64,000 nt of DNA, from contig JAUTXW010001355.1 of NCBI GenBank assembly GCA_030620095.1, positions 434,001-498,000 on the forward strand. Direction: 5' to 3'. Below the pieces are notes generated by a model that saw only the letters and a list, made by a program, of their open reading frames with translations, searched no databases and had not been told where the DNA came from. Of the stretch, positions 1-10,824 are shown piece by piece. The stretch comes from Kuschelorhynchus macadamiae. Lineage: Eukaryota > Arthropoda > Insecta > Coleoptera > Curculionidae. Numbering within the stretch: position 1 is the stretch's first letter; each line of letters begins with the position of its first letter. A program made the position numbers and the translations under genes.

Positions 1-405
1 GAGGCAATACAATGTATGATACTGCGTTTACGAAAGAAAACGTATCCTTAATGTTATAGTCGGAACTATTTTCAAAAGTCAATTTTAAGATGTTAGCCAG
101 AAATTTAGAAATATTGTAGGTGGTTGAGTTAATTGAACTTACAATTGGACGTAGTGGTATATCCGGTTTATGGACTTTTGGCAAACAGTATAATTTAGGA
201 GAAGAAGAATTGTAAATCAATAAATTTTTTGCTTCTTGGTCATTTATTTCTCCACTGTCTTGTAGGAGTTTGATTAATTTATTATACCTTATTTGAGTAG
301 AGGAAGTAGGGTCATTATTTAAGTCTTGGTAAGTGCATGTATCTTGTAATAAAATTTCCGTTTTATTGATGTAATCAGCCTTGTCCATGGCAACTGTGCA
401 ACCCC
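1..405 (-). pseudogene. Penelope-like element RT fragment (PLE1 copy A), running off the left edge
   Basis: About 129 codons read open on the minus strand from an ATG at 386-388 down to the window edge. They carry the PLE reverse-transcriptase N-terminal signature LPKVHKPDIPLRPIVSS. Just upstream, GGCTVAMDKADY resembles the PLE 'DKG..TVVMDK' block, but a TAG precedes it. The sequence is nearly identical to the two PLE1 copies at 7.9-11.6 kb, and this copy supplies the stretch deleted from copy B. The right edge abuts gypsy sequence at about 405. The catalytic YVDD motif would lie outside the window, so I cannot say whether the copy is intact. The family assignment rests on comparison with copies B and C, which carry YVDD and GIY-YIG. 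Confidence 0.85.
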
Positions 406-407
406 CC

Positions 408-1515
408 TAATTTATGTATTTTACAAGCAGACAAGGGGGGGTATCAGTATCCTTTAAATTTCTGGGATTTGGCTGCAATTTCTTGGTAACAAGGTCTTGG
501 TGAATTTTTTACTTTCAGCTCAATTCTAGGGCCAATATCTGGGTTTCCTTGCTGATCTTTGGATAACATTTTAGAGTCCCACTCTTGAGAGCTTTGAAGG
601 GCTGTTCTTTGTCAACGAAAATCGTCAGGATCTTCTCTTTCCTCGTGTCTGTTACAGTGTTGGCAACTTTCTAGGCATGGTCTTCTTGATAAAGCATCTG
701 CATTTTTATGATTTAACCCTTTGCGATGTTCAACTTTAAAGTCATATTCATGTAGGCGCTGCAACCACCTGGCTATTTGTCCTTCGGGATTCTTAAATTG
801 TAGCAAACATTTGAGTGATGCATGATCCATCCTTAAAAGGAATTTTTGCCCGAACAAGTACTTGTAAAAGTGCTCCAATGTTTTAACAATAGCAAGTAGT
901 TCTTTCTTTGTCACACAATAGTTGCGTTCAGGTTTAGAAAGAACCTTGCTGAAATATGCTATTACTTTTTCTTCGCCATTTTGTACTTGTGACAAAATAC
1001 CACCTATAGCGATATTGCTTGCATCGGTATCTACGATAAACATCTGGGATGACTCAGGATATGACAAAACTGGGGGATTACACAAGGCTTTCCTCAAGTC
1101 GTTAATTTCTTCTCCACATTCTTCGGTCCATACATAGCTGTGATTACTTTCAGTAAGTCGATGTAACGGTCTAGCGATTTTAGCAAAACCGTTTATGAAT
1201 CGTCTGTAGTATGTACAAAGTCCCAGAAGACTCCTTAGTTCATGTCTGTCCTTTGGTATTGGCCAATTTTGAATGGCTTCAGTCTTTTTTGGATCGGTTT
1301 TTACTCCATGTTCGGTATAACATGTCCTTCCTTTTAGAAAAACGTGATAATAACATAATAATAACATGTCCTTCCTTTTAGAAAAACTGGCACTCTTGGG
1401 ACTGAGTTTCAAGCCAGCCATTCTCAGTTTCGGGAAAACAGCTTCAGTATTCTTCGAATGACCTTGGAATGTTTTGCCAAGAATAATGATGTCACATAAT
1501 ATACTGATACTACTG
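408..1515 (-). pseudogene. Ty3/gypsy pol fragment (end of RT plus RNase H)
   Basis: The minus strand encodes the end of a gypsy RT and its RNase H. The order is a damaged catalytic region (ILCDIIILG, where YLDDIIILG is usual), the thumb motif LRSLLGLCTYYRRFI, and RNase H with VDTDASNIAIGGILSQ, then ELLAIVKTLEHFYKYL and HKNADALSRRP. Near 1330-1390 a short duplication repeats a lysine/arginine-rich segment and replaces the expected linker. Downstream (420-612) the frame reads on into a short stretch that fits the region before integrase. Gag, protease, most of RT and integrase are missing, and no LTR was found. It is a dead fragment beside a PLE fragment. Confidence 0.9.
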
Positions 1516-1539
1516 ATTACGTCAGCGTGGGGCTCCCTC

Positions 1540-1586
1540 CTCCTATGTAGGAGCAGATATATATATATAACTCCTATGTATGAGTA

Positions 1587-1636
<50 letters not shown>
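1540..1636. repeat. Two (TA)n tracts with near-palindromic CTCCTATGTAGGAG copies
   Basis: A short TA tract (1555-1569) and a longer one (1589-1636) are separated by a second copy (1571-1584) of the 14-base near-palindrome at 1540-1553. Confidence 0.9.
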
Positions 1637-1640
<4 letters not shown>

Positions 1641-1773
1641 ACATAACATTCAAAAACATTCTATTTAAAACAAACTATGATCATGAATACAAAAATACAT
1701 TTAAAACAAAATTAATATTATACAGAGTACGGACCCTGAAAACATGTCAGTTTTACGAATGTTTTAAGATTTC

Positions 1774-1816
1774 GTATAGTTAGTATTTAATTTTAAAATT
1801 TAAATACTAACTATAC
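1774..1816. repeat. 17-bp-arm hairpin
   Basis: Arms at 1774-1790 and 1800-1816 are perfect reverse complements around a 9-base AT spacer. It lies 25 bases upstream of a degenerate hammerhead-like motif, so it may mark the end of a retroelement. Confidence 0.85.
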
Positions 1817-1840
1817 AACTTTTTATTGTAGAAAATAAAT

Positions 1841-1878
1841 ATCTTGAGAAAGCTCAATATAATGAGCGAAATATCGAT
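1841..1878 (+). ncRNA. Degenerate hammerhead-like motif
   Basis: In order: ATC (stem I), TTGAGAA (where CTGATGA is expected), one extra A, GCTC/GAGC stem II with an 8-base loop, GAAA, TATC, then GAT closing stem I. Two core positions are wrong (C3 to U, G8 to A), so it should not cleave. The architecture, with one extra base before stem II, matches the better-preserved motifs at 7961-8001 and 39319-39358. Confidence 0.5.
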
Positions 1879-1892
1879 TGAATTATAATTTT

Positions 1893-1968
1893 ACGTCTCA
1901 ATGAGTTAAACTATGTACAAGAAAATAATTAACAAAATATTTATATATGGTTAAAGAAAAAAAAAACG

Positions 1969-1969
<1 letters not shown>
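1893..1969. repeat. Direct repeat, left copy, flanking the long (AT)n
   Basis: This ~76-bp segment, beginning acgtctcaatgagtt and ending in an A-rich stretch, recurs at 2489-2563 with a few substitutions. The right copy continues into LINE-A's 3' UTR, so this is probably a second, truncated copy of that 3' end. Confidence 0.85.
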
Positions 1970-2563
<594 letters not shown>

Positions 2564-2642
2564 ACATACAATAAATACAACATAAATTGAAATAAAACAA
2601 AATCAACTATTTTACAAACAAAAACAAAAAAAAACATGCAAT

Positions 2643-5335
2643 TTACAAATTTAGTAATTTTTTCTTATATCTATACTTAAAGGTGGCGACATTCAACTGC
2701 AACAGATCACTGGGTATTGCATTAAAGTATTTCACGGCATTATAAGAAAAGCTACGTTGAAACAGAGCACTCCTATGACGAGGCATAGTTAATCGTTCTG
2801 CGTCCCTAACATCCCTGTTATGAATATCGCGGCGGTAAATAAGTCTTTCACGAACTGAAAGAGTGGTAGCGGGATCATTAATAACTTTTATCAAAAATGC
2901 ACAAAAATGCAACTCTCTACGAGCATCCATTTTTAACCATGTAAGTTCCGTATATAAATGTGAGACGTGATCGAATTTTCTTAAACCATATATATACCTG
3001 ACGCAAGTATTTTGAAGTTTTTGTATGCGAGTTTTACTTTCGTTATCCAAGCAAAATCCATAAATAAAATCGCAATAATTAAGGTTAGACAAGACCAAAG
3101 ATTCACAGAGTTTCTTCCTTAAATGTTTACTTAAAATATGTCTATTATTATAAAGCATTTTCAGCGTGGTGTAGCATTTTGGGAAGAGCTTTTTTAAGTG
3201 CTCCTTAAATCTTAGCTCTGTATCTAATATTAAACCTAAATTCTTAGCACTATCAACAAACTGCAATCGAGTATTATTAATAAATATGTTTAAGGAATTT
3301 TTAAGGAAGTTTGTATGATTTTTATTGCCAAATATTAATAAATAAGATTTTTGAGGGTTTAATTTCAGATTATGTTTTAGAGAAAGCTCACTGAGGGTTT
3401 TAAGGTCATTATTAATATAACGTTGCGTCTCAAGGTAATCTTCAGTATCAAAGCAGCAATAAATCTGTGTATCATCAGCAAATGCCTGAACTTTGCAGTG
3501 CGATAATGCCTTAAGTATATCTGCTGTATATACAAGAAAGAGTAGGGGACCAAGGATCGAACCTTGTGGTACTCCAGAAAGAGTGTTCGCTGGATCCGAG
3601 TATTTATTATCCGAAAATATTGTTTGCTGCCTGTTGCTCAAATACGAGAAGATAAGCGATAATGAATTACTACAAAGTCCATAATATTTTAATTTTGAAA
3701 TAAGAAGGTTATGATTTATAGTATCGAATGCTTTTGAAAAGTCCAAAAGCGCTAAAATTGTGCTCATTTTTTTATCGTGAGCTCGAATGATGTCATCAAT
3801 AACGTTAGTTAGAGCTACTTCTGTGCCACATTTTTTTTAAAACCCACATTGTACCTGTGGAACAATATCATTGGAAATAAAGTAATTGTACATCTGATCG
3901 TTGAGAATTTTTTCGAATATTTTAGAAATTGCGGGGAGAATACTAATTATGCGTAAGTCATTAAAACTTGAAGGGTTAGTAGATTTAGGTAGAGGTTTAC
4001 CAATAGACGCTTTCCACTGATTAGGGAAATAACATAGCTCTATACAAAAGTTAATAATATGCGTAATATACTTGTCGAAAAATGGGCTGCAGTATTTGAG
4101 CATTAAGGGGGATATTTCGTCGACTCCAGTTGCGTTGGTTTTAATACTATTGAGAGCCTTATTTACATCTGATATATTTGCCAAAGAAAACGAAAACTGC
4201 AAGTTATTATTATAAATATTATTATTACAAAAAGTTATTTTTTCTGAACAATCTGAAACATTTTGAACAAAAGCTGAAAAAAAGTTATTTATTTGATTAG
4301 GATTAGACAAGGTTTTAGGAATTGGGCAGTTTTTATCCGAGCATATGTTAAATTTTTTAAGAGTCCTCCAAGTCTTTTTTGGGTTGTTCTCACCGCATAC
4401 AGAGTCTAAATGTTTCTTTTTTTCCTTACGAATTGCAGATAACGTGAAATTTCTCAAATATTTATAATTTGCCCAGTCACGTGCGTCCTTCGTCCGTTTA
4501 AATTTCTTTAAAGCACTATCTCTCTGCTTCATAAATTCTTTTATATTGGATGTTAGCCAGGGGGCCTTTGGCTTAGTTATACGTGATTCTCTCATGGGGG
4601 CATGCTGATCAAATAAATGTAATATAAGATTATTAAAAAGTTCGATTTTTTTGTCAATATTATTTTCATATAGTATGCTATCCCAAAGCAGAGCTCTCAT
4701 GGTATTAAGAAAATTCGTTAAATTAAAGCCCCTAAAACAACGATAGCGTATTATTGTTGGTATAATGGGTGCTTTATTCAGGTTTGCAACACAAAATATC
4801 ATTTTATGATCCGAAATGTTATCAGCTGATATAACACCACAGGCAGTAATTAAAGAGGTGTTAGTGACAAAAATTGCATCAATTAGTGTACTTACCGTGG
4901 CAGATATCCGGGTAGGTTCATTTATTATTTGGGTGAGATTATAGTTTTCGAATAACGAGATTAGCGGATTTTGTAAATTGAGCAAGTTAATATTAAAATC
5001 GCCTAAACAGAAAATTTCATCAACAGTTGAGTAAATACAAGAAAAAATGTTATCGAAATCTTGTGTTATTAGATTAAAATTTAGTGCTGGTGGTCTATAA
5101 AATACCATAAATGCATATTTTTTATTTTTAAGCCTCATTTTAAAAACAAAATACTCCAGTTGCACATTAATATTAAACTCGAAAGTGACTAAATCAATTG
5201 CATATTCGTCTCTAATATATGGCGCCACACCCCCTCCCCTTCCAGTTCGATCTTTTCTAAAAAAGTAGTACCCCGGAACAGAAAAAAGCTCCGAATCATC
5301 ACCATCAGATAGCCAAGTCTCAGACAGTAGCACAA
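2643..5335 (-). pseudogene. LINE-A ORF2: AP-type endonuclease plus reverse transcriptase, one in-frame stop
   Basis: This protein would nick target DNA and copy the element RNA by target-primed reverse transcription. The endonuclease half shows SETWL at residues 4-8, GDFNIN at 111-116 and SDHK at 174-177, counting from the ATG at 5333. The RT half shows LLDFSKAFDTINH, SGVPQGSILGPLLF and the catalytic FADD (genomic about 3471-3482), and ends in the HRSALFQRSFSYNAVKYFN region typical of these ORF2 C-termini. One TAA at 3837-3839 breaks the reading frame just after QCGF; the frame is the same on both sides, so this is a nonsense change and not a frameshift. Otherwise about 895 codons are open. 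The N-terminus is lost at the mariner-1 border. Confidence 0.93.
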
Positions 5336-5347
5336 TGTCAAAATTAT

Positions 5348-5871
5348 CAGGGTGATTCAGAAATAAGTACCGAAAATTTGCAGGTATGTAAACCTTGACG
5401 AAATATAAAAAAAAGTTTTATATAATTTTTCTCTAAGCCTCAACGTTTAGAATATACAGGGCATTAAATATGTGTGATAAAAAGGACATTTAAATATGTA
5501 ATATCTGTTAGGAGAGAGATATCAATTTCAATTTTGGAACATGTTATCAGTGCATGTAGACCCATTAACCCAACAAACGACAACCTTATGGGTCACTTCA
5601 GAGGCGTAGAACAGGGATATATGTCTCGCATTTATGCTCATATCTTTTTACCACTCGGTATATTGTCTATTTTTATTATAAATTTTTATAGCTTAGTTTT
5701 TTCACTAAAAATTATTACTCTTAAAATTTTTTCATACGAGCTGTCGTTTCGGAGTTTTAGTCGAGTTAATGCGTCAAAACCCTTTAGGATACAACATTAT
5801 TTAAGTATTTCCATTATTCATAACAAAATGTATGCAAGCCATGGCTGAATAATTTTAGCAATTAATAAAGA
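5348..5871 (+). repeat. Mariner-1 left TIR
   Basis: Reverse complement of 7291-7814 with scattered substitutions. Far longer than the roughly 30-bp ends of classical mariners. Confidence 0.92.
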
Positions 5872-5951
5872 TGTAACAAAATCATGTGCGAATAACGTTT
5901 TATTAACTTGAGATAACAAAATACATAAAATGAGAAAAATAATTCAGAATA

Positions 5952-7034
5952 TTACAACAAGTGTTTAAAATGTCGTCCTTCAACTTCTATACATTTTTCA
6001 GCATATGTGATCAGTTTCCATGTAATAGCACTTAGCATCTGCCTGGAATTAGATAACTCAAAACAAGCATCTTTTATTCTTTGGGTTAGTTGTTCAGGGA
6101 TGGTAATTGGAACTGAATAAACATTTTCCTTTAAAATACCCCAAACGCTGTAATCTAATGGGTTGAGGTCGGGCGAACGAGGCGGCCAATGAATAGGCGC
6201 ATCAATTCCGCGACCTATCCATTTATGAGGGAAATTAACATGTAGCCAAGCCCTAACTTCTCTTGAGTAATGGGGCGGCGCGCCATCTTGCATGAACCAC
6301 ATATTATATCGTTGTAAAACAGGGACATCATCAAGCAGTTGAAAAAAATTATTTCTCAAAAACTCCAAGTAGTTCTGACCATTCAAGTAAGGCGGCAAAA
6401 ACCAAGGTCCAATAAAATTACTTCTAATAATACCCGCCCAAACGTTTATTTTAAACTGATGCTGGAAGCTTGTAACATGTGTGGAATGGGGATTATCCTC
6501 CGCCCATACATGCGCATTATGCATATTAAAAATTCCGTTTCGGGTAAAACAAGCTTCATCAGTAAATAAAACGAATTCAGGAAAATTATTATTTTCTTGA
6601 TACTTCTGAAGGTACCACTCACATAAATCAACCCTGGGCTGAAAATCCGTTGGCAGTAATTCTTGTACCTTTTGCTTATGGAAAGGATGCAAACCCATAT
6701 CATTCAATGTATGCCACGTTGAACTTTGGGAAATTCCAGTTTGAAGAGAAATTCTTCTGGTACTTGTCTCAGGATTGATCTCAAGCAAGTTTAAAATATT
6801 TGCTTCGTTTCCAAGTGTTCTGGTAGAAACATGTCGCCCACGCCTATGTGCGGCAGATTTAAATGTGCCTGTCTCCCTTAGACGACGATCAACCGAAATA
6901 AAAGTTCTCCTGTTTGGAATCTGTCGTCGTGGAAATTTTTCAGAATATCTCCTGACAGCCATTTCTGAATTTCCGTTGCATTCTCCAAGGACTAAGTGCA
7001 TGTCTGCATATTCATTATTAGTATAAACAACCAT
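5952..7034 (-). CDS. Mariner-1 transposase, uninterrupted
   Basis: A 360-residue DDE transposase of the IS630/Tc1/mariner superfamily, which cuts at the TIRs and inserts at TA. Residues ~8-60 form a first helix-turn-helix resembling the insect DUF4817-type domain, and ~70-115 a second. Catalytic residues are D159 (LFTDEACF), D250 (MQDGAPPHY) and D294 (SPDLNPLDY), with 43 residues between the second and third. KINVWAGI and WIGRGIDAP lie between them, as in mariners 4 and 5. The start ATG at 7034 is a plausible true start because it precedes the first helix-turn-helix. No stop or frameshift is seen, so the element could be autonomous or recently so. It is the best-preserved gene in the window. 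Confidence 0.93.
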   Translation of the reverse strand: MVVYTNNEYADMHLVLGECNGNSEMAVRRYSEKFPRRQIPNRRTFISVDRRLRETGTFKSAAHRRGRHVSTRTLGNEANILNLLEINPETSTRRISLQTGISQSSTWHTLNDMGLHPFHKQKVQELLPTDFQPRVDLCEWYLQKYQENNNFPEFVLFTDEACFTRNGIFNMHNAHVWAEDNPHSTHVTSFQHQFKINVWAGIIRSNFIGPWFLPPYLNGQNYLEFLRNNFFQLLDDVPVLQRYNMWFMQDGAPPHYSREVRAWLHVNFPHKWIGRGIDAPIHWPPRSPDLNPLDYSVWGILKENVYSVPITIPEQLTQRIKDACFELSNSRQMLSAITWKLITYAEKCIEVEGRHFKHLL

Positions 7035-7290
7035 AATTATTTAAAAGTATGAGCAAACAATTTTTTATGAACTGACAACTAGACAACCAAATTATTGAAA
7101 TATGACAAGTACATTCATTTTCGTTTGCCAGAGATAAGTCATGGCTTGCTTCAATTTCATTGTGGATATTAGAAATACACACATATTAGTGTATCCTAAT
7201 AGGCCAATCAATAGAGATTTTTTGTGACAAAAATACTACTTGAATATCAACTGGGCGATTATTTAAAAGACATTCTTTATTAATTTATTT

Positions 7291-7811
7291 ATCTTTATTA
7301 ATCGCTAGAATTATTCAGCCATGACTTGCTTACATTTTGTTATGAATAATGGCAATACTTAAATAGTGTTGTATCCTAAAGGGTTTTGACGCATTAACTC
7401 GACTAGAACTCAGAAACGATAGCTCGTATGAAAAAATTTTAAGAGCAATAATTTTTAGTGAAGATACTAAGCTATAAATATTTTTAATAAAAATAAGCAA
7501 TATACTGAGTGGTAAAAAAATATGACCATAAATGTAAGGCATATATCCCTGTTCTACGCCTCTGAAGTGACCCATAAGGTTGTCGTTTGTTGGGTTAATG
7601 GTCTATATGTACTGATAACATGTTCCAAAATTGAAATTGATATCTCTCTCCTAACAGATATTACATATTTAAATGTCTTTTTTATCACACATATTTAATG
7701 CCCTGTATATTCTAAACGGTGAGGCTTAGAGCAAAATTATATAAATTTTTTTTTTATATTTCGTCAAGGTTTACATACCTGCAAATTTTCGGTACTTATT
7801 TCTGAATCACC

Positions 7812-7814
<3 letters not shown>
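7291..7814 (-). repeat. Mariner-1 right TIR
   Basis: Inverted partner of 5348-5871; its outer end is CACCCTG followed by TA and then a (TA)n array. Confidence 0.92.

Positions 7815-7896
<82 letters not shown>
7815..7896. repeat. (TA)n between mariner-1 and PLE1 copy B
   Basis: About 80 bp of pure TA. Mariner-1 ends at its left edge and the 3' end of PLE1-B at its right edge. Confidence 0.97.
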
Positions 7897-7899
<3 letters not shown>

Positions 7900-7960
7900 A
7901 ATGAAACAAAATTTCGGGTATGCGGTCTGTGACTACAAACACACTCTTTTGGTTTTTAAT

Positions 7961-8001
7961 TCTCTATATTTCGTCAATTTTTTGTCGACTTCATCAGGAG
8001 A
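7961..8001 (-). ncRNA. Hammerhead ribozyme motif in the PLE1 3' end
   Basis: Read on the minus strand: TCTC (stem I, 8001-7998), the core CTGATGA (7997-7991), one extra A, GTC/GAC stem II around an 11-base loop, GAAA (7972-7969), TATA, then GAGA closing stem I (7964-7961). All core positions fit the CUGANGA...GAAA consensus, and stem I has four pairs. Stem III would be the self-complementary AUAU, so a dimer or a tandem arrangement would be needed. Hammerheads in PLE terminal regions are established. The extra base and three-pair stem II make activity uncertain. Confidence 0.75.
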
Positions 8002-8445
8002 GAGCTAAAATACAATTTAAAAAATACAATTAAAATTTCTTGTTAATGAAAACATTAAATAAAAGATTACTTACAAAACTTAGAGTTAGTCCATTGTATA
8101 TATAAAATAGTGGACGTTTTGTTGAGCGGTACAGTTATTCTAAATATTGAAATGATCATTTTCTTTGCAACTTATTCACAAATACAATAAAAACAAATAT
8201 GTATAATTAAAAAAAACCTTACAAAAACAAACAATAGGGATAAAATAACTTTGTCAGTATTAACAGTAAAATCAATATGATACAGTGTGGAAACAAAACA
8301 TTTAAAAACACAATTAATTTAATCTTAATATATTACAGTATATATTGCTCAATTGATTGGTATCAGTTTTGTAGTTGACACAGTTTTTTCTTTTGTTAAT
8401 GTGGTACATTTCAAGGAATAATCTGCTTTTGTAATTATTTTGGTA

Positions 8446-9656
8446 TTACAAAATTTTAACATTGGTATAATCAAAATGTTGTCCAGTGTTTTGATGATGT
8501 TCAACAACAGCACAAGTGTTTTTTCCCAAACGACAATCGCTCTTGTGTTGGGTAACACGTTGTTTTAACCATTGGGACGTTTGCCCAATATAACATCCTT
8601 GGCATCCTAAACAAGACAACTCATAAACTACATTGCTGTTATATAGTAAGGGTGTTTTATCTTTAACTTTTGAAAATAAGTTGGAGTTATTGAGAAAATT
8701 ATATTTGACTATTTTAATGTGTGGGAAGTTTTTAAAAATCGAAATAATTGAATGGGTTAAGTTATTTACAAATGGGAGTTTTTTATACTAAAATTGTTGG
8801 ACAGATTCTTCAGTAGGGCCATCAAACATATTAGAATTATAAATTAATTTTTTCAGAATATGTTTAGGATACCCATTATTGATAAAAATATCAAACAACT
8901 TTCTCAAATTGGTTTTCAACAAGCTCTCATGACAAATATGGGTTATTCGGTTTTTCATAGCAATAACCGTGTTATATTTCTGGTTGGTAGGGTGATTTGA
9001 AAAGTAATTTATAAATCTACCTGAAGATGTTTGTTTTTGATACCAGTCCAAAATTATTTTATTGTCTTCCATTCTTATAACTCTGGTATCTAGAAAAGGA
9101 ACGCTATGATCACTTTCACATTCAATTGTGAACTGTAAATGCTTATTGAAAGAATTGAATATATTAAGTGTAGTTTGGATGGAATCTTTTGGTATCGCAC
9201 AAATAATATCATCAACGTACTTATAAATGAACGCAAATTTAAAAGGCAATGTGGGAATAATGTTGTCTAAGAGGTAGTCAAGTACGATAGTGGCTAGAAT
9301 AGGGCTTAATGGAGATCCCATAGGAGTTCCAAAAATCTGCCGGTAAAATTTATTATTAAAACAAAAAAATGTGTTGTCAAATAGAAAGTTAATTAATTTA
9401 AGAAAGTTATTTTTTGATAAGGAGGTAAAACTTTCAATTTTTTCCCATTTGGATTCCAAAATTTTGATTATTAAATTTACTGGGATGTTAGTAAATAGGG
9501 AGACAACATCCAGTGATATCAAAACATAATTATGAGGCAATACAATGTCTGATACTGCGTTTACGAAAGAAAACGTATCTTTAATGTTATAGTCGGAACT
9601 ATTTTCAAAAGTCAATTTTAAGATGTTAGCCAGAAATTTAGAAATATTGTAGGTGT
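8446..9656 (-). pseudogene. PLE1-B reverse transcriptase and GIY-YIG endonuclease
   Basis: RT part (8788-9656): SLDVVSLFTNIPV (motif A), FGTPMGSPLSPILA, and YKYVDDIICAIP with the catalytic YVDD. GIY-YIG part (8446-8787): a Cys pair (SCLGCQGC) directly before YIGQTSQWLKQR, then HKSDCR and EHHQNTGQHFDY, as in PLE endonucleases. RT and endonuclease are in the same frame, separated by one TAG after ESVQQF, inside a run of four Ts. A second stop (8446-8448) falls after VKIL, and the frame stays open beyond it. PLEs copy RNA at an end opened by this nuclease. This copy lacks the RT N-terminus. Confidence 0.92.
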
Positions 9657-9735
9657 GTGTAAATCAATAAATTTTTTGCTTCTTGGTCATTTATTTCTCC
9701 AATGTCTTGTAGGAGTTTGATTAATTTATTATACC

Positions 9736-10824
9736 TTAAATAATGACCCTACTTCCTCTACTCAAATAAGGTATAATAAATTAATCAAACTCCTACAAGA
9801 CAGTGGAGAAATAAATGACCAAGAAGCAAAAAATTTATTGATTTACAATTCTTCTTGTCCTAAATTATACTGTTTGCCAAAAGTCCATAAACCGGATATA
9901 CCACTACGTCCAATTGTAAGTTCAATTAACTCAACCACCTACAATATTTCTAAATTTCTGGCTAACATCTTAAAATTGACTTTTGAAAATAGTTCCGACT
10001 ATAACATTAAAGATACGTTTTCTTTCGTAAACGCAGTATCAGACATTGTATTGCCTCATAATTATGTTTTGATATCACTGGATGTTGTCTCCCTATTTAC
10101 TAACATCCCAGTAAATTTAATAATCAAAATTTTGGAATTCAAATGGGAAAAAATTGAAAGTTTTACCTCCTTATCAAAAAATAACTTTCTTAAATTAATT
10201 AACTTTCTATTTGACAACACATTTTTTTGTTTTAATATTAAATTTTACCGGCAGATTTTTGGAACTCCTATGGGATCTCCACTAAGCTTTATTCTAGCCA
10301 CTATCGTACTTGACTACCTCTTAGACAACATTATTCCCACATTACCTTTTAAATTTGCGTTCATTTATAAGTACGTTGATGATATTATTTGTGCGATACC
10401 AAAAGATTCCATCCAAACTACACTTAATATATTCAGTTCTTTCAATAAGCATTTACAGTTCACAATTGAATGTGAAAGTGATCATAGCGTTCCTTTTCTA
10501 GATACCAGAGTTATAAGAATGGAAGACAACAAAATAATTTTGGACTGGTATCAAAAACAAACATCTTCAGGTAGATTTATAAATTACTTTTCAAATCACC
10601 CTACCAACCAGAAATATAACACGATAATTGCTATGAAAAACCGAATAACCCGTATTTGTCATGAGAGCTTGTTGAAAATCAATTTAGGAAAGTTGTTTGA
10701 TATTTTTATCAATAATGGGTATCCTAAACATATTATGAAAAAATTAATTTATAATTCTAATATGTTTGATGGCCCTACTGAAGAATCTGTCCAACAATTT
10801 AGTATAAAAAACTCCCATTTGTAA
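9736..10824 (+). pseudogene. PLE1-C reverse transcriptase
   Basis: Open from the junction (LNNDPTSSTQ) through LPKVHKPDIPLRPIVSS, SLDVVSLFTNIPV, FGTPMGSPLS and YKYVDDIICAIP to a stop at 10822-10824. The catalytic YVDD is intact. The frame departs from the endonuclease because this copy has three Ts where copy B has four, just after ESVQQ. The true N-terminus is lost, so no start codon is assigned. Compared with copy B there are scattered substitutions but no further stop, and the ~85-bp segment deleted in B is present. Confidence 0.92.

Larger units (their letters stand above)
5348..7814 (-). mobile_element. Mariner-1: IS630/Tc1/mariner element with ~524-bp TIRs
   Basis: The ends begin CAGGGTGATTCAG, followed by long inverted repeats at 5348-5871 and 7291-7814 that match over nearly their whole length. 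Total length is about 2.47 kb. The right end is followed by TA and a (TA)n tract. The left end abuts LINE-A as 'TAT', one base off a clean TA duplication. A single transposase gene lies between the TIRs. A degraded echo of the inner TIR edge is visible at about 7139-7205. Confidence 0.92.
7897..9737 (-). mobile_element. Penelope-like element PLE1 copy B
   Basis: Minus-strand copy ordered RT, GIY-YIG endonuclease, 3' UTR, hammerhead motif, (TA)n. It is 5'-truncated at about 9737, where it joins copy C head to head. An ~85-bp deletion at 9657 removes the segment that copy A still holds between its TTGTAGGTG and TGTAAATCAA stretches. Confidence 0.9.

Noticed and set aside
5474..5848. 124-codon frame in the left TIR of mariner-1 and its mirror at 7330-7575
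   Set aside because: Both are the same TIR read in opposite orientation; no transposase or other motif, so treated as chance.
8349..8558. 69-codon minus-strand frame inside PLE1 copy B, and its twin at 11026-11235
   Set aside because: It is a shadow of the GIY-YIG domain read in another frame; conserved only because the two copies are related.
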